DNA of 64,000 nt from Prosthecobacter debontii. Its GTDB lineage: Bacteria > Verrucomicrobiota > Verrucomicrobiia > Verrucomicrobiales > Akkermansiaceae. The DNA lies in the NCBI GenBank assembly GCA_945869465.1, contig CAMBPB010000005.1, positions 1 through 64,000 on the forward strand, written 5' to 3'. This document shows positions 35,173-47,873 of this stretch, piece after piece. The notes under the pieces were generated by a model that saw nothing but the letters and a program-made list of their open reading frames with translations, searched no databases and had not been told where the DNA came from. The position numbers and the translations under genes are program-made. Each line of letters begins with the position of its first letter. Within the stretch, counting starts at the first letter, position 1.

Positions 35173-35215
35173 GGGCAAGATGCCCGGGCTACCGTGGCGT
35201 GGGCGACTCGCCCAC
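35173..35215. repeat. Pair of hairpins covering the 3' end of tlyA
   Basis: GGGCA-AGA-TGCCC (35173-35185) and GTGGGC-GACTC-GCCCAC (35199-35215). The first hairpin and its flank (CGGGC-ACC) recur in opposite orientation at 57001-57022. The second hairpin lies inside the last codons of tlyA. Confidence 0.85.
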
Positions 35216-35944
35216 ATGGCCGATCCAGGCGAGAAACTCCTGGTTGCCATCCATGCCGGTGATGGGGGACGGGATCAGGCCGCGCCATTCGCAACCGTGT
35301 TCGCCGGTGACGAAGCAGCGGATTTTATCGATGGCCTGTTGGTGGAGGGACGGATCGCGAACGATGCCGCCTTTCGAGATGTCCTCACGCCGGAGTTCGA
35401 ACTGCGGCTTGATCAGGCAGACGATGCCGCCGTCCTCCGCCAGAACGGAAAAGACCGCGGGCAGCACCTTGGTTAGCGAGATGAAGGAGAGATCCATCAC
35501 CGCGAGGCGGGCGACTTCGCCGATGTCCTCCGGGACCATGTGGCGGGCGTTGAATTGCTCCTTCACCACGACGCGCGGATCATTGCGCAGTTTCCACACG
35601 AGCTGGTTGGTGCCTACATCCACGGCGTGAACGCGCAACGCGCCGCGCTGGAGCAGGCAATCGGTGAAACCGCCGGTGGAGGCCCCGACATCGATGCAGA
35701 CCCAGCCGGTGGGATCGATGTGGAAGGCCTCGAGCGCGGCTTCGAGTTTCAGCCCGCCGCGCCCGACGAAGCGGGGTTTTTCCTTGATTTCAAGGGGGGC
35801 GTCGAGAAGCACCTTGGCGCTGGGTTTGTCGATCATGCGGTCACCGGAGCGGACCTCGCCGGCGAGGATCAGGCGCTTCGCCTGCTCGCGGGAGTCGCAC
35901 AGGCCGCGGGCGAGCAATAGGGCATCAGCGCGTTCGGATTTCAT
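35189..35944 (-). CDS. tlyA: TlyA family rRNA 2'-O-methyltransferase
   Basis: Protein of 251 residues, start ATG 35942-35944. An N-terminal S4 RNA-binding domain (ERADALLLARGLCDSREQAKRLILAGEV) precedes an FtsJ-type methyltransferase with motif CIDVGASTGGFTDCLLQRGA and the K-D-K-E elements. TlyA methylates cytidine 2'-OH in rRNA and has also been annotated as hemolysin. It stands alone. The last residues (VGESPTPR) and the stop codon are supplied by the hairpin repeat at 35173-35215, so the tail is not conserved. Confidence 0.92.
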   Translation of the reverse strand: MKSERADALLLARGLCDSREQAKRLILAGEVRSGDRMIDKPSAKVLLDAPLEIKEKPRFVGRGGLKLEAALEAFHIDPTGWVCIDVGASTGGFTDCLLQRGALRVHAVDVGTNQLVWKLRNDPRVVVKEQFNARHMVPEDIGEVARLAVMDLSFISLTKVLPAVFSVLAEDGGIVCLIKPQFELRREDISKGGIVRDPSLHQQAIDKIRCFVTGEHGCEWRGLIPSPITGMDGNQEFLAWIGHVGESPTPR

Positions 35945-36640
35945 CGGGTGCGGGGAAAACTCAGGCAAGCAGGGTGGCGGCCACTCGGCAAGGACGGGTT
36001 CCGCGGGCCAGGACCTCGACTCGTAGAATCCCATTGACATCGATCCCCTGACTTTCTTTTTTCAGAAGGATTTTTTCGCAAGCGAACGACTTGAAAACCG
36101 GGTTGAGCTTGGACGAGACCATCGCCCGGTTTCTCGACGAGGATCGGGATTTTACCGAGCACCGCCTGTTTGCCTTGCGCCTCGCCCGCATCGAAAGCAC
36201 CGCGAGCCCACAGATCGCCAGCGCCGCACGCAACGGCCTCCACCCGACCCACCCCTCACCACCCCATCCCACCTGAACCCTCTCTCCCGCCTCACCACCA
36301 CCCTGGCCTCGCTGCGGTGCCTGCCATTCCTTGCCACTTGCGCTTTTGCCGACGGTGCGGACACCTTGCGCCCAACTCCGAGCAATCACCAAAAGCCGCA
36401 ATGTCAGGAAGGTGCGGCCATCTTGACCGCCGCTTCTCCGGTCCGATCCTCCCCGGGTCTTGACAGCCCCCTCGGCGGAAAGCAGATTCCCGCCCGTTTC
36501 GTTCGTTGGCTTTCGCTTTTTCCCGATTTAAGAAGGGTGGTGGCATCGCTGCTGCTGACTTCTCCGCACTTTTGACCTGACTCCGCCGCACTTCGCTTTC
36601 CGCAAGATCGTTTCCATTCTCACTTCACACTTCAGATTCC
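35945..36640. other. Intergenic region upstream of gltB, about 700 bp
   Basis: Divergent gap between tlyA and gltB. A plus-strand open frame around 36052-36276 (DLKTGLSLDETIARFLDEDRDF) could be a gene fragment, but it has no ATG start and no recognised family. No RNA motif or clear promoter was identified; the stretch 36290-36640 shows nothing recognisable. Confidence 0.55.
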
Positions 36641-41311
<4,671 letters not shown>

Positions 41312-41333
41312 AAAGAGACAAGACTTCAAGACC

Positions 41334-41406
41334 CAAGATGCAAGAGAAGAACTCATGGTCCGCGCTGCCGCTTCTCGTTGCTTGAATCTTCAAGTCTTGC
41401 ATCTTG
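41334..41406. repeat. Inverted repeat between gltB and gltD
   Basis: CAAGATGCAAG (41334-41344) faces CTTGCATCTTG (41396-41406), with further imperfect pairing around them (repeated ACTTCAAG/TCTTCAAG words). It lies in the 140-bp spacer. It could fold in the gltBD transcript and influence its stability or gltD translation, or be an old repeat insertion. Confidence 0.75.
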
Positions 41407-41451
41407 TGTCTCATTCCATTTCTGAATACTCTAAAATAACCAACTTATCAT

Positions 41452-42948
41452 ATGGGCAAGCCAACAGGATTCATGGAAATCGCTCGCCAGACCGATTCCG
41501 AAATCGCGCCAATCGAACGCCTCAAGGACTGGAGGGAATTCAAAATCCACGGCGATGACAAGGAACGCCGTGCCCAGGGCGCGCGCTGCATGGATTGCGG
41601 CACTCCATTCTGCCACACCGGCCACATCGTGTCAGGCATGGCGAGCGGCTGCCCGGTCAACAACCTGATTCCGGAATGGAACGATCTGATCTTCCGCGGC
41701 CGTTGGAAGGAGGCGCTTGAGCGCCTGCACAAGACCAACAATTTCCCGGAATTCACCGGCCGCGTCTGCCCCGCTCCCTGCGAGGGGTCCTGCGTGCTGG
41801 CCGTGATCCAGCCTGCCGTCACGATCAAGAACAACGAGTGCGCCATCATCGACAAGGGCTGGGAGGAAGGCTGGGTGATTCCAAAAATCCCCGCCACGCG
41901 CACCGGCAAAAAGGTCGCCATCGTCGGCTCCGGTCCCGCCGGCCTCGCCTGCGCGGACCAACTCAACCAGGCCGGCCACAGCGTCACCGTTTTCGAACGC
42001 GAGGACCGCATCGGCGGCCTGCTGATGTATGGCATTCCTAACATGAAGCTCGACAAGGAGGAAGTGGTGCAGCGCCGCGTCAACCTGATGACCGAGGAAG
42101 GCGTCGTTTTCAAAACCGGCGTCACCATTGGCAATGACCCGGTCTGGAGCGCCGAAAAACTCCGCACGGACTTCGACGCCGTGGTGCTCTGCTGCGGAGC
42201 CACGCTCGGCCGCGACCTGCCGATCGAAAACCGCGACGCCGCGGGCGTCCATCTTGCGATGGAGTTCCTCACCACCAACACGCGCTATCAGCTGGACCGC
42301 GGCTTCGATGGCACCAATCCCGCGCTGAACGCCACCGGCAAAGACGTGGTCGTGATCGGCGGCGGCGACACCGGCACCGACTGCGTGGGCACCAGCCTGC
42401 GCCACCTTTGCAAGAGCGTCACCCAGCTTGAAATCATGCCGCAGCCGCCGCTGGAGCGAGCCGCCGACAACCCGTGGCCCGAATGGCCCAAGGTTTACAA
42501 GATGGACTATGGCCAGCAAGAGGCGGCCGCCCTCCAGGGCAGCGACCCGCGCCACTATCTGGTGCAGACGAAACGTTTCATCAAGGACCAGGCCGGCGAT
42601 TTATCCGGCCTCGAAATCTGTGAGATCGAATGGACCAAGGACGGGCAGGGCCGTTTCATGCCGGTGGAAAAACCCGGCACCACCCGCATCATTCCGGCAC
42701 AACTCGCGCTGCTGGCCATGGGTTTCCTCGGCCCCGAGCATGAGATCGTGAAACAATTCGCGCTCGAAACCGACGCCCGCTCCAACGTGAAGGCCGAACA
42801 CGGGAAATACACCACCAATCTCGCCGGCGTTTTCGCCGCCGGTGACATGCGCCGTGGCCAATCCCTCGTGGTCTGGGCCATCAACGAAGGCCGCGGCGCC
42901 GCCCGCGAGTGCGACCGCTTCCTGATGGGCGTCACCCACTTGCCGTGA
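41452..42948 (+). CDS. gltD: Glutamate synthase (NADPH), small subunit
   Basis: FAD/4Fe-4S subunit that takes electrons from NADPH to GltB. 498 residues. Fe-S cysteines in [15 protein letters not shown] and [21 protein letters not shown] motif [22 protein letters not shown] motif [14 protein letters not shown]; closing [27 protein letters not shown]. Its spacing from gltB suggests one operon. It converges with the superoxide dismutase gene, with 6 bp between stops. Confidence 0.98.
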   Translation: MGKPTGFMEIARQTDSEIAPIERLKDWREFKIHGDDKERRAQGARCMDCGTPFCHTGHIVSGMASGCPVNNLIPEWNDLIFRGRWKEALERLHKTNNFPEFTGRVCPAPCEGSCVLAVIQPAVTIKNNECAIIDKGWEEGWVIPKIPATRTGKKVAIVGSGPAGLACADQLNQAGHSVTVFEREDRIGGLLMYGIPNMKLDKEEVVQRRVNLMTEEGVVFKTGVTIGNDPVWSAEKLRTDFDAVVLCCGATLGRDLPIENRDAAGVHLAMEFLTTNTRYQLDRGFDGTNPALNATGKDVVVIGGGDTGTDCVGTSLRHLCKSVTQLEIMPQPPLERAADNPWPEWPKVYKMDYGQQEAAALQGSDPRHYLVQTKRFIKDQAGDLSGLEICEIEWTKDGQGRFMPVEKPGTTRIIPAQLALLAMGFLGPEHEIVKQFALETDARSNVKAEHGKYTTNLAGVFAAGDMRRGQSLVVWAINEGRGAARECDRFLMGVTHLP

Positions 42949-42954
42949 CGGGTA

Positions 42955-43734
42955 TCAAAGCGCGCCGAAACGTTTGGAAACCTCCGGCCAGTTGATGACG
43001 TTCCACCATGCGGCGATGTAATCGGGCCGGCGGTTCTGATAGTGGAGGTAATAGGCGTGTTCCCAGACATCGAGACCGAGAATGGGCGTCCCGAGATCGG
43101 CATCGGCCGTGATGCCCTTCATCAACGGATTGTCCTGGTTCGGAGTGCTGGTGATTTTCAGTTTGCCGTCCTGCACGATAAGCCACGCCCAGCCGGAGCC
43201 AAAGCGTTTGGCGGCCGCCTCGCCGAAGGCTTTTTTGAACCCGTCCATGGAAGCAAACGTGGCGGTAATCGCCACGGCGAGTTCTTCCGAGGGTTCGCCG
43301 GACTTGGCGGCGGGGGCGAGTGTCTGCCAGAAAAACGAATGGTTCCAATGGCCGCCGCCGTGGTTGCGGAGCGGGGCGCGCAGCGTTTCATCCGCCACTT
43401 CCGGAAGCCCGGCTAACAATTTTTCGAGCGCTTGGGCGGCGAGTTCCGGCGCTTTGGCGAGTGCCGCGGCGAGGCCGGCAATGTAGGCCGCATGGTGTTT
43501 CCCATGATGGATTTCCATCGTCTTCGCATCGATATGCGGCTCCAGCGCGGCGAACGCATAGGGCAGTAGTGGCAGCGCCGGCGCGGGAGGAGCCGGCGCG
43601 GGAGGAGCCGGCGCGGGAGGAAGCGTTTTCGCGGCTTCCGCAGCAGGTCCTTGGCCGGGAAGCAGGGCCGCGCCCGCGGCGAGCGTGCTGAGTTGAACGA
43701 AATGGCGGCGCTTGAGGCTCGAGGGAGGAGTCAT
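42955..43734 (-). CDS. sod: Exported Fe/Mn superoxide dismutase
   Basis: Converts superoxide to peroxide and oxygen. 259 residues, longer than the usual 190-210 because of an N-terminal leader: [21 protein letters not shown] looks like a Tat signal (twin Arg), followed by a Pro/Ala linker of repeated APAPP units. The catalytic domain has metal ligands in [20 protein letters not shown] and the [11 protein letters not shown] signature. Start ATG 43732-43734; a GTG three codons upstream is less likely. Fe or Mn preference cannot be settled. It is probably periplasmic or envelope-bound. Confidence 0.92.
   Translation of the reverse strand: MTPPSSLKRRHFVQLSTLAAGAALLPGQGPAAEAAKTLPPAPAPPAPAPPAPALPLLPYAFAALEPHIDAKTMEIHHGKHHAAYIAGLAAALAKAPELAAQALEKLLAGLPEVADETLRAPLRNHGGGHWNHSFFWQTLAPAAKSGEPSEELAVAITATFASMDGFKKAFGEAAAKRFGSGWAWLIVQDGKLKITSTPNQDNPLMKGITADADLGTPILGLDVWEHAYYLHYQNRRPDYIAAWWNVINWPEVSKRFGAL
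43576..43620. repeat. Three 15-bp tandem units inside the sod linker
   Basis: Unit GGAGGAGCCGGCGCG repeats three times on the plus strand, coding for Pro-Ala-Pro-Pro-like units of the linker on the minus strand. The frame is preserved. Confidence 0.8.
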
Positions 43735-43775
43735 GGTGGACACTCTCTATCCCGGATCAGCCGAAAATCAACCGC

Positions 43776-44519
43776 TTAATCGCACGGAAAAACCCTCGCG
43801 GCCACCTGCCGCAGGCCGTCCAGGGTGAGGTCGGGATCCACCGCGTCGATTTCCGGAACGCCCCGGGCGATGAGCGCCGCATCGCCGCCGGTGGCGATGA
43901 TTTTCGGCCGCCCGGGAAGTTCGCCACGGATCCGGGCGATGATTTCCTTGACCAGTCCGCGATACCCGAAGACCGCCCCGACCTGCATGGCGTGCACCGT
44001 GGATTTGCCGATCGCCGAAGTTGGCTCTATCAGCTCGATGGCGGGCAGCAGCGCGGTTTTTTGCGGCAAATACCCCGACATCGCGCCGAGTCCCGGCGCA
44101 ATCACCCCGCCGCAATACGCGGGTTGAGCGGAAATCACATCGAAGGTCACCGCCGTGCCGAAATCGATGACGATGGCGGGCACGCCATGGCGGGTCAGCA
44201 CGCCGACGGCGTTGGCGAGCCGGTCCGCGCCGACCTGATCGGGCAGCGGGTAATCGATGTCCATTCCTAACGGGCTTTCATGACTGAGGAAATGGAGCGG
44301 ACAACGTGTTTCAAAGAAGTTTTTCAGGATGACTGCCTTGGCGGGAACCACCGAGCAGACCATGACTGCGGAGAAATCCACCGCCGCGGTGATGTCCGCT
44401 AGGGATGCGGGCGTGACGACCGCGGTGGCCAGGGTGCGCCGCCAATCCGTCAGACTCCCGGCGTCCGCGAGGGCGAATTTGGTGCGGGTGTTGGAGTTGT
44501 CGATGAGCAGCCAGGCCAT
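43776..44519 (-). CDS. coaX: Type III pantothenate kinase
   Basis: First step of coenzyme A synthesis: ATP-dependent phosphorylation of pantothenate. 247 residues, typical for CoaX. The phosphate loop LLIDNSNTRTKFALAD is at the N-terminus; GADRLANAVGVLTRHGVPAIVIDFGTAVTFDVI and a C-terminal IIATGGDAALIA ATP motif follow. Start ATG 44517-44519, 3 bp from the upstream gene's stop (same strand), so they are likely co-transcribed. Confidence 0.95.
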   Translation of the reverse strand: MAWLLIDNSNTRTKFALADAGSLTDWRRTLATAVVTPASLADITAAVDFSAVMVCSVVPAKAVILKNFFETRCPLHFLSHESPLGMDIDYPLPDQVGADRLANAVGVLTRHGVPAIVIDFGTAVTFDVISAQPAYCGGVIAPGLGAMSGYLPQKTALLPAIELIEPTSAIGKSTVHAMQVGAVFGYRGLVKEIIARIRGELPGRPKIIATGGDAALIARGVPEIDAVDPDLTLDGLRQVAARVFPCD

Positions 44520-44522
44520 GGG

Positions 44523-44990
44523 TCACCAGCGGTTGGTTAGAAAATACTCCTGATTTGAGCGGCCCAACTCCGGAATCCCGGTGTTCGCCTTGACGAGCAA
44601 TCTGCCCTCGTTGATTCCCAAAGTGAGCGGTCCTTCCATGTCTCCCGTCTCCAGCCAGAACTTGAACCACAAGTCGGTGGTGCCGCCCTCCTTATCGCCG
44701 GCCAGGGTGGTGTCCGCCGGTTCCAAATTCCGGCCGGCAGCGTTGCCGAGACGAACGGGTTGCAGCAAGTCGTGGGTCTGGCCGGGAGTCATCTTTAAAT
44801 GCACCTCCACCCAAAAATTCGACCGGTCCCTGGTGACCTGAGTGCCGACGACTTTGCAGCGGGCCGCCGGATCCACCGTCCAGGCATAGGGGCGGAACCA
44901 GCTCCACACGGCGAAAACCGAGGAAACCAGCAAAGCCACTATTAGAAATCCACGCAGGGTGCGACGCGTCACCCGCACAGGGGAACCCAC
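44523..44990 (-). CDS. Membrane-anchored protein of unknown function
   Basis: Protein of 155 residues, start GTG 44988-44990. One N-terminal membrane anchor (GFLIVALLVSSVFAVWSWF) is followed by a soluble beta-rich part including TRDRSNFWVEVHLKMTPGQTHDL and an LWFKFWLETGDMEGPLTLGIN region, resembling small immunoglobulin-like or DUF folds. No family was recognised. It lies directly upstream of coaX on the same strand and behind amtB's terminator. Confidence 0.7.
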   Translation of the reverse strand: MGSPVRVTRRTLRGFLIVALLVSSVFAVWSWFRPYAWTVDPAARCKVVGTQVTRDRSNFWVEVHLKMTPGQTHDLLQPVRLGNAAGRNLEPADTTLAGDKEGGTTDLWFKFWLETGDMEGPLTLGINEGRLLVKANTGIPELGRSNQEYFLTNRW

Positions 44991-45007
44991 CCAAGCCGGT
45001 GCTGCAA

Positions 45008-45040
45008 ACCAAAACGGGCGGACCGTTGCCGGCCCGCCCG
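45008..45040 (-). terminator. Rho-independent terminator after amtB
   Basis: On the minus strand a stem CGGGCGG / CCGCCCG (45034-45040 with 45015-45021) is followed by TTTTGGTTT. It sits just past the amtB stop at 45063. Confidence 0.75.
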
Positions 45041-45062
45041 AGTGAGGAGGAGATCAACCCGA

Positions 45063-46610
45063 TCAGTGTTCGTAGCCTTCTTCGCCGTGTTCCGCGATAT
45101 CGAGGCCGGCGGTTTCGGTTTCGGCATCCGGACGGAGACCCAGGGCGAATTTGACAATGTAAGCGATGACGGCGGTGGCAACCACACTCCAGACGATCGT
45201 CAGGCCGATTGCCTTGAATTGTTCGACGATTAAGCCGTCTTTGAGCGGGCCCACCACGGAATTGACTTTTTCATCGGCAAAGACACCGGTGAGGATCGCA
45301 CCCAGAGTGCCACCCACCCCGTGAACTCCAAAGGTGTCAAGCGCGTCATCATAACCGAGCATCTTCTTGAGGTAAGCAACCGCAAGGAAGGGAATCACAC
45401 CTGCCAAAACTCCAATCAGGATCGAAGATGAAGCCGTGACGAAGCCCGCACCCGGGGTGATGACCACAAGACCAGCAACGATTCCCGAGCAGAAACCCAA
45501 GACACTGGGCTTGCCTTTGAAGAGCCATTCGGCGGCGGCCCAGGCAAGGCCGGCAGTGGCGGCCGCAAGGGTGGTCGTTGTGAAGGCATTCGCAGCGATG
45601 GCGTCGGCACCAAGTGCGGAACCGGCATTAAAGCCATACCATCCGACCCACAGCAGGCCGGTGCCCACCATACACAACACCATGCTGTGCGGTGACATCT
45701 TCTCCTTGCCGAAGTTGAGCCGCTTACCTAGGATGATGCACAGCACCAGCGCGCTCCAACCGGAGGTCATGTGAACCACCGTGCCGCCGGCGAAGTCAAT
45801 CGCCTTGATGGCTGCGTTCGGGTTGAGGGGACCGCACATCAAACCGGTGGTGGACCACACCATGTGAGCGAAGGGGAAATAAACGGCGAACATCCACAGC
45901 ACCACAAAGGCCATGATTGCGGCGAATTTCATCCGCTCGGCAATGGCACCGATGATCAAAGCAGGCGTGATGATTGCAAAGGTCAATTGGAACATGGCCC
46001 ACATGCTGTCTGAAATCCAGTAGTAGCCGGCTCCGACATTGCCGGGTTCAATACCCTTGAACATCATGTTGCTCAGATCCCCGATGAAAGGACTCTTGGC
46101 GTCCACTCCGAAGGAAAGGCTGTAACCGCACAACCACCATAGCGGAGTGACGATACAGGCAATGCCCAAACATTGCGCGAGAACCGAAAGAACGTTCTTG
46201 CGACGCACCAAACCGCCATAAAACAAGGCCAAGCCTGGAAGAGTCATGAACAGCACCAGCGCCGTGCTAACCATTTGCCACGCGTTAGCACCCGGTCCGG
46301 GACCTGCCACAAGTGAAGTCGCCCCACTTGCTTTCTCCGGGCGAGCGACATTGTTGACATACGCCTCAATGTCCGCGAGGCGCTCCTCGACAGTTGGAAT
46401 GGCGGTTACCGCGGCAGGTTCGGCCGCCGGCGCCGCCGCCGCAGCTGCGGTGGGTTCGGCCGCCGGCACAGTCGCCGCAACTGCGGTGGGTTCGGAAGGC
46501 GGCGGGAGCGCGGCATCTTGCCCGTAAACGGGAAGTGCCAGGGGGATTGCTGCAAACGCGATGGCCGCAGCCGTGAGGGCTCGCACTTTCATTAGGTATC
46601 GACTGGTCAT
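45063..46610 (-). CDS. amtB: Ammonium transporter with Ala/Pro-rich N-terminal extension
   Basis: Inner-membrane ammonium channel/transporter, 515 residues (E. coli AmtB 428). A signal peptide (about residues 7-31) precedes an Ala/Pro/Glu-rich segment of roughly 70 residues and then eleven membrane helices. Hallmarks: LALFYGGLVRRKNVLSVLAQC, WAMFQLTFAIITPALIIGAIAERMKF, VVHMTSGWSALVLCIILGKR (first channel His) and TFGVHGVGGTLGAILTGVF (second His). Start ATG 46608-46610; an ATG six codons downstream is also possible. No glnK/PII gene is adjacent. Divergent torF-like porin gene upstream. Confidence 0.96.
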   Translation of the reverse strand: MTSRYLMKVRALTAAAIAFAAIPLALPVYGQDAALPPPSEPTAVAATVPAAEPTAAAAAAPAAEPAAVTAIPTVEERLADIEAYVNNVARPEKASGATSLVAGPGPGANAWQMVSTALVLFMTLPGLALFYGGLVRRKNVLSVLAQCLGIACIVTPLWWLCGYSLSFGVDAKSPFIGDLSNMMFKGIEPGNVGAGYYWISDSMWAMFQLTFAIITPALIIGAIAERMKFAAIMAFVVLWMFAVYFPFAHMVWSTTGLMCGPLNPNAAIKAIDFAGGTVVHMTSGWSALVLCIILGKRLNFGKEKMSPHSMVLCMVGTGLLWVGWYGFNAGSALGADAIAANAFTTTTLAAATAGLAWAAAEWLFKGKPSVLGFCSGIVAGLVVITPGAGFVTASSSILIGVLAGVIPFLAVAYLKKMLGYDDALDTFGVHGVGGTLGAILTGVFADEKVNSVVGPLKDGLIVEQFKAIGLTIVWSVVATAVIAYIVKFALGLRPDAETETAGLDIAEHGEEGYEH

Positions 46611-46998
46611 GGTGGTCAGGGTTGATCGGTTGGTTGGTTGCTTCGGCCCGACGATTCCAAATCCCCGAGGGCAGCAATCGGCTGGAAAGCAAACGCTGTG
46701 CCAAAATTCCAATTGCCCGAATTCCGTCACTTTGGCGGGGCTTCGGCCACGCCGAAGCCCGAAAAAATCAGATTCTCGCTTGCCAAGGCCCGATCGGTAT
46801 CCATCCTCTTGGCGTATCGGAGGTGAATCTGATGCCAAATAAATGCTGGACAATTCCCTAGGAAAGGTGAAATATCTGCCCAACGGAAAGACCTCGGCGG
46901 CCTTTGGCACTCGGGATTCATATTCCGGCAAGTTCCCGACCGCTCTTCTATCAGCGCGATCGGGGACGCAATCAGCAACTGAAAACCAACACAACAAG
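46611..46998. other. Divergent regulatory gap between amtB and the TorF-like porin gene
   Basis: About 390 bp that should carry both promoters. It contains a strong hairpin GGCTTCGG-CCACG-CCGAAGCC near 46740-46762, which would lie in the amtB leader on the minus strand. Nothing else could be read with confidence; no sigma-54 site was found by eye. Confidence 0.55.
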
Positions 46999-47727
46999 AT
47001 GCAAAACTACTGCAAAACCATTGGCGCTCTGGCCGCTGCCTCCGCCCTTGTGGCCGGCAACGCTAACGCGGAAGTCGAATACGAAATCCACACCGGTTAC
47101 TCCAGCGAGTATCTGTTCCGTGGCCTTGACCTTGGCGACGACCTCATTGAGGTCGGTGCCGATGTCGCTACCGAATGGAACGGCCTCGGCCTGAGCGCCG
47201 GTGCTTGGTATGGCAGCTTCGACGAATCCACCTTTGCCACCGACAGCGACGAACTCGACCTCTACGCCGAAGTCTCCAAGGATCTCGGATTCCTCAAGGC
47301 ATCCGTCGGCTTCATCGCCTACATTTACAATCAAGGCGCTCTGAACAAATCTTTGGTGAATCTTAAAGAGACACAAGAAGTTTACTTCTCCGTGGCTCGC
47401 GACCTCGGCTTCGCTGAAGCATCCCTTACCTACTTCTGGGGTGTCCAAGGTGCCAACGACGGCTACTCCGAACTCGCCCTGAGCCGTAGCTTCGAACTCA
47501 GCCCATGCCTTGCCCTCAACCTCGGCACCAACGTCGGCTACTTGGTCGAACAAGGCCAAGCAACCGCATGGACCACCAAGGTCGCCCTTGACTGGGGCTT
47601 TGCCGAACACGCCAAGCTCTCGCCGTTCGTGGCTGTGTCCGTCGCCCTCAGCGATGACACTGACACCAGCTACGCAGGCTCCGACAACGAATTCGTTGCA
47701 GGTTCGATGCTCAGCGTCAGCTTCTAA
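46999..47727 (+). CDS. TorF family putative porin (Gcw_chp)
   Basis: Outer-membrane beta-barrel protein, 242 residues, with signal peptide MQNYCKTIGALAAASALVAGNANA which fixes the start at 46999. The mature start EVEYEIHTGYSSEYLFRGLDLGDD and alternating amphipathic strands (GLGLSAGAWYGSFDES, LGFLKASVGFIAYIYN) match the TorF/Gcw_chp family; it ends in a terminal Phe (SMLSVSF), as outer-membrane barrels do. It is divergent from amtB and may supply small nitrogen compounds to the periplasm; that role is an inference from context. Confidence 0.88.
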   Translation: MQNYCKTIGALAAASALVAGNANAEVEYEIHTGYSSEYLFRGLDLGDDLIEVGADVATEWNGLGLSAGAWYGSFDESTFATDSDELDLYAEVSKDLGFLKASVGFIAYIYNQGALNKSLVNLKETQEVYFSVARDLGFAEASLTYFWGVQGANDGYSELALSRSFELSPCLALNLGTNVGYLVEQGQATAWTTKVALDWGFAEHAKLSPFVAVSVALSDDTDTSYAGSDNEFVAGSMLSVSF

Positions 47728-47761
47728 GCTGAACCGAGTCATCTGACTTGAACTACCTCTG

Positions 47762-47790
47762 GGGCGGTCGCGCAAGCGACCGCCCTTTTT
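47762..47790 (+). terminator. Rho-independent terminator after the porin gene
   Basis: GGGCGGTCGC-GCAA-GCGACCGCCC followed by TTTTT: a perfect 10-bp stem with tetraloop and T-run, 35 bp past the porin stop. Confidence 0.93.
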
Positions 47791-47873
47791 CATGTCCGCT
47801 CCGCCCGGAAGAACGCCGGAAACCAATCACATTCCGGCTTGGATATCCGGCGATCCTGGGAAAAACTCCGCGC

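Noticed and set aside
36052-36276. Possible small gene upstream of gltB
   Set aside because: Protein-like in composition but no ATG, no ribosome site and no recognisable family; kept only as a note on the gap.
46740-46762. Hairpin before amtB as a terminator
   Set aside because: The A-run follows the stem on the plus strand, so on the amtB strand the T-run precedes the stem; it cannot be an intrinsic terminator for either gene.
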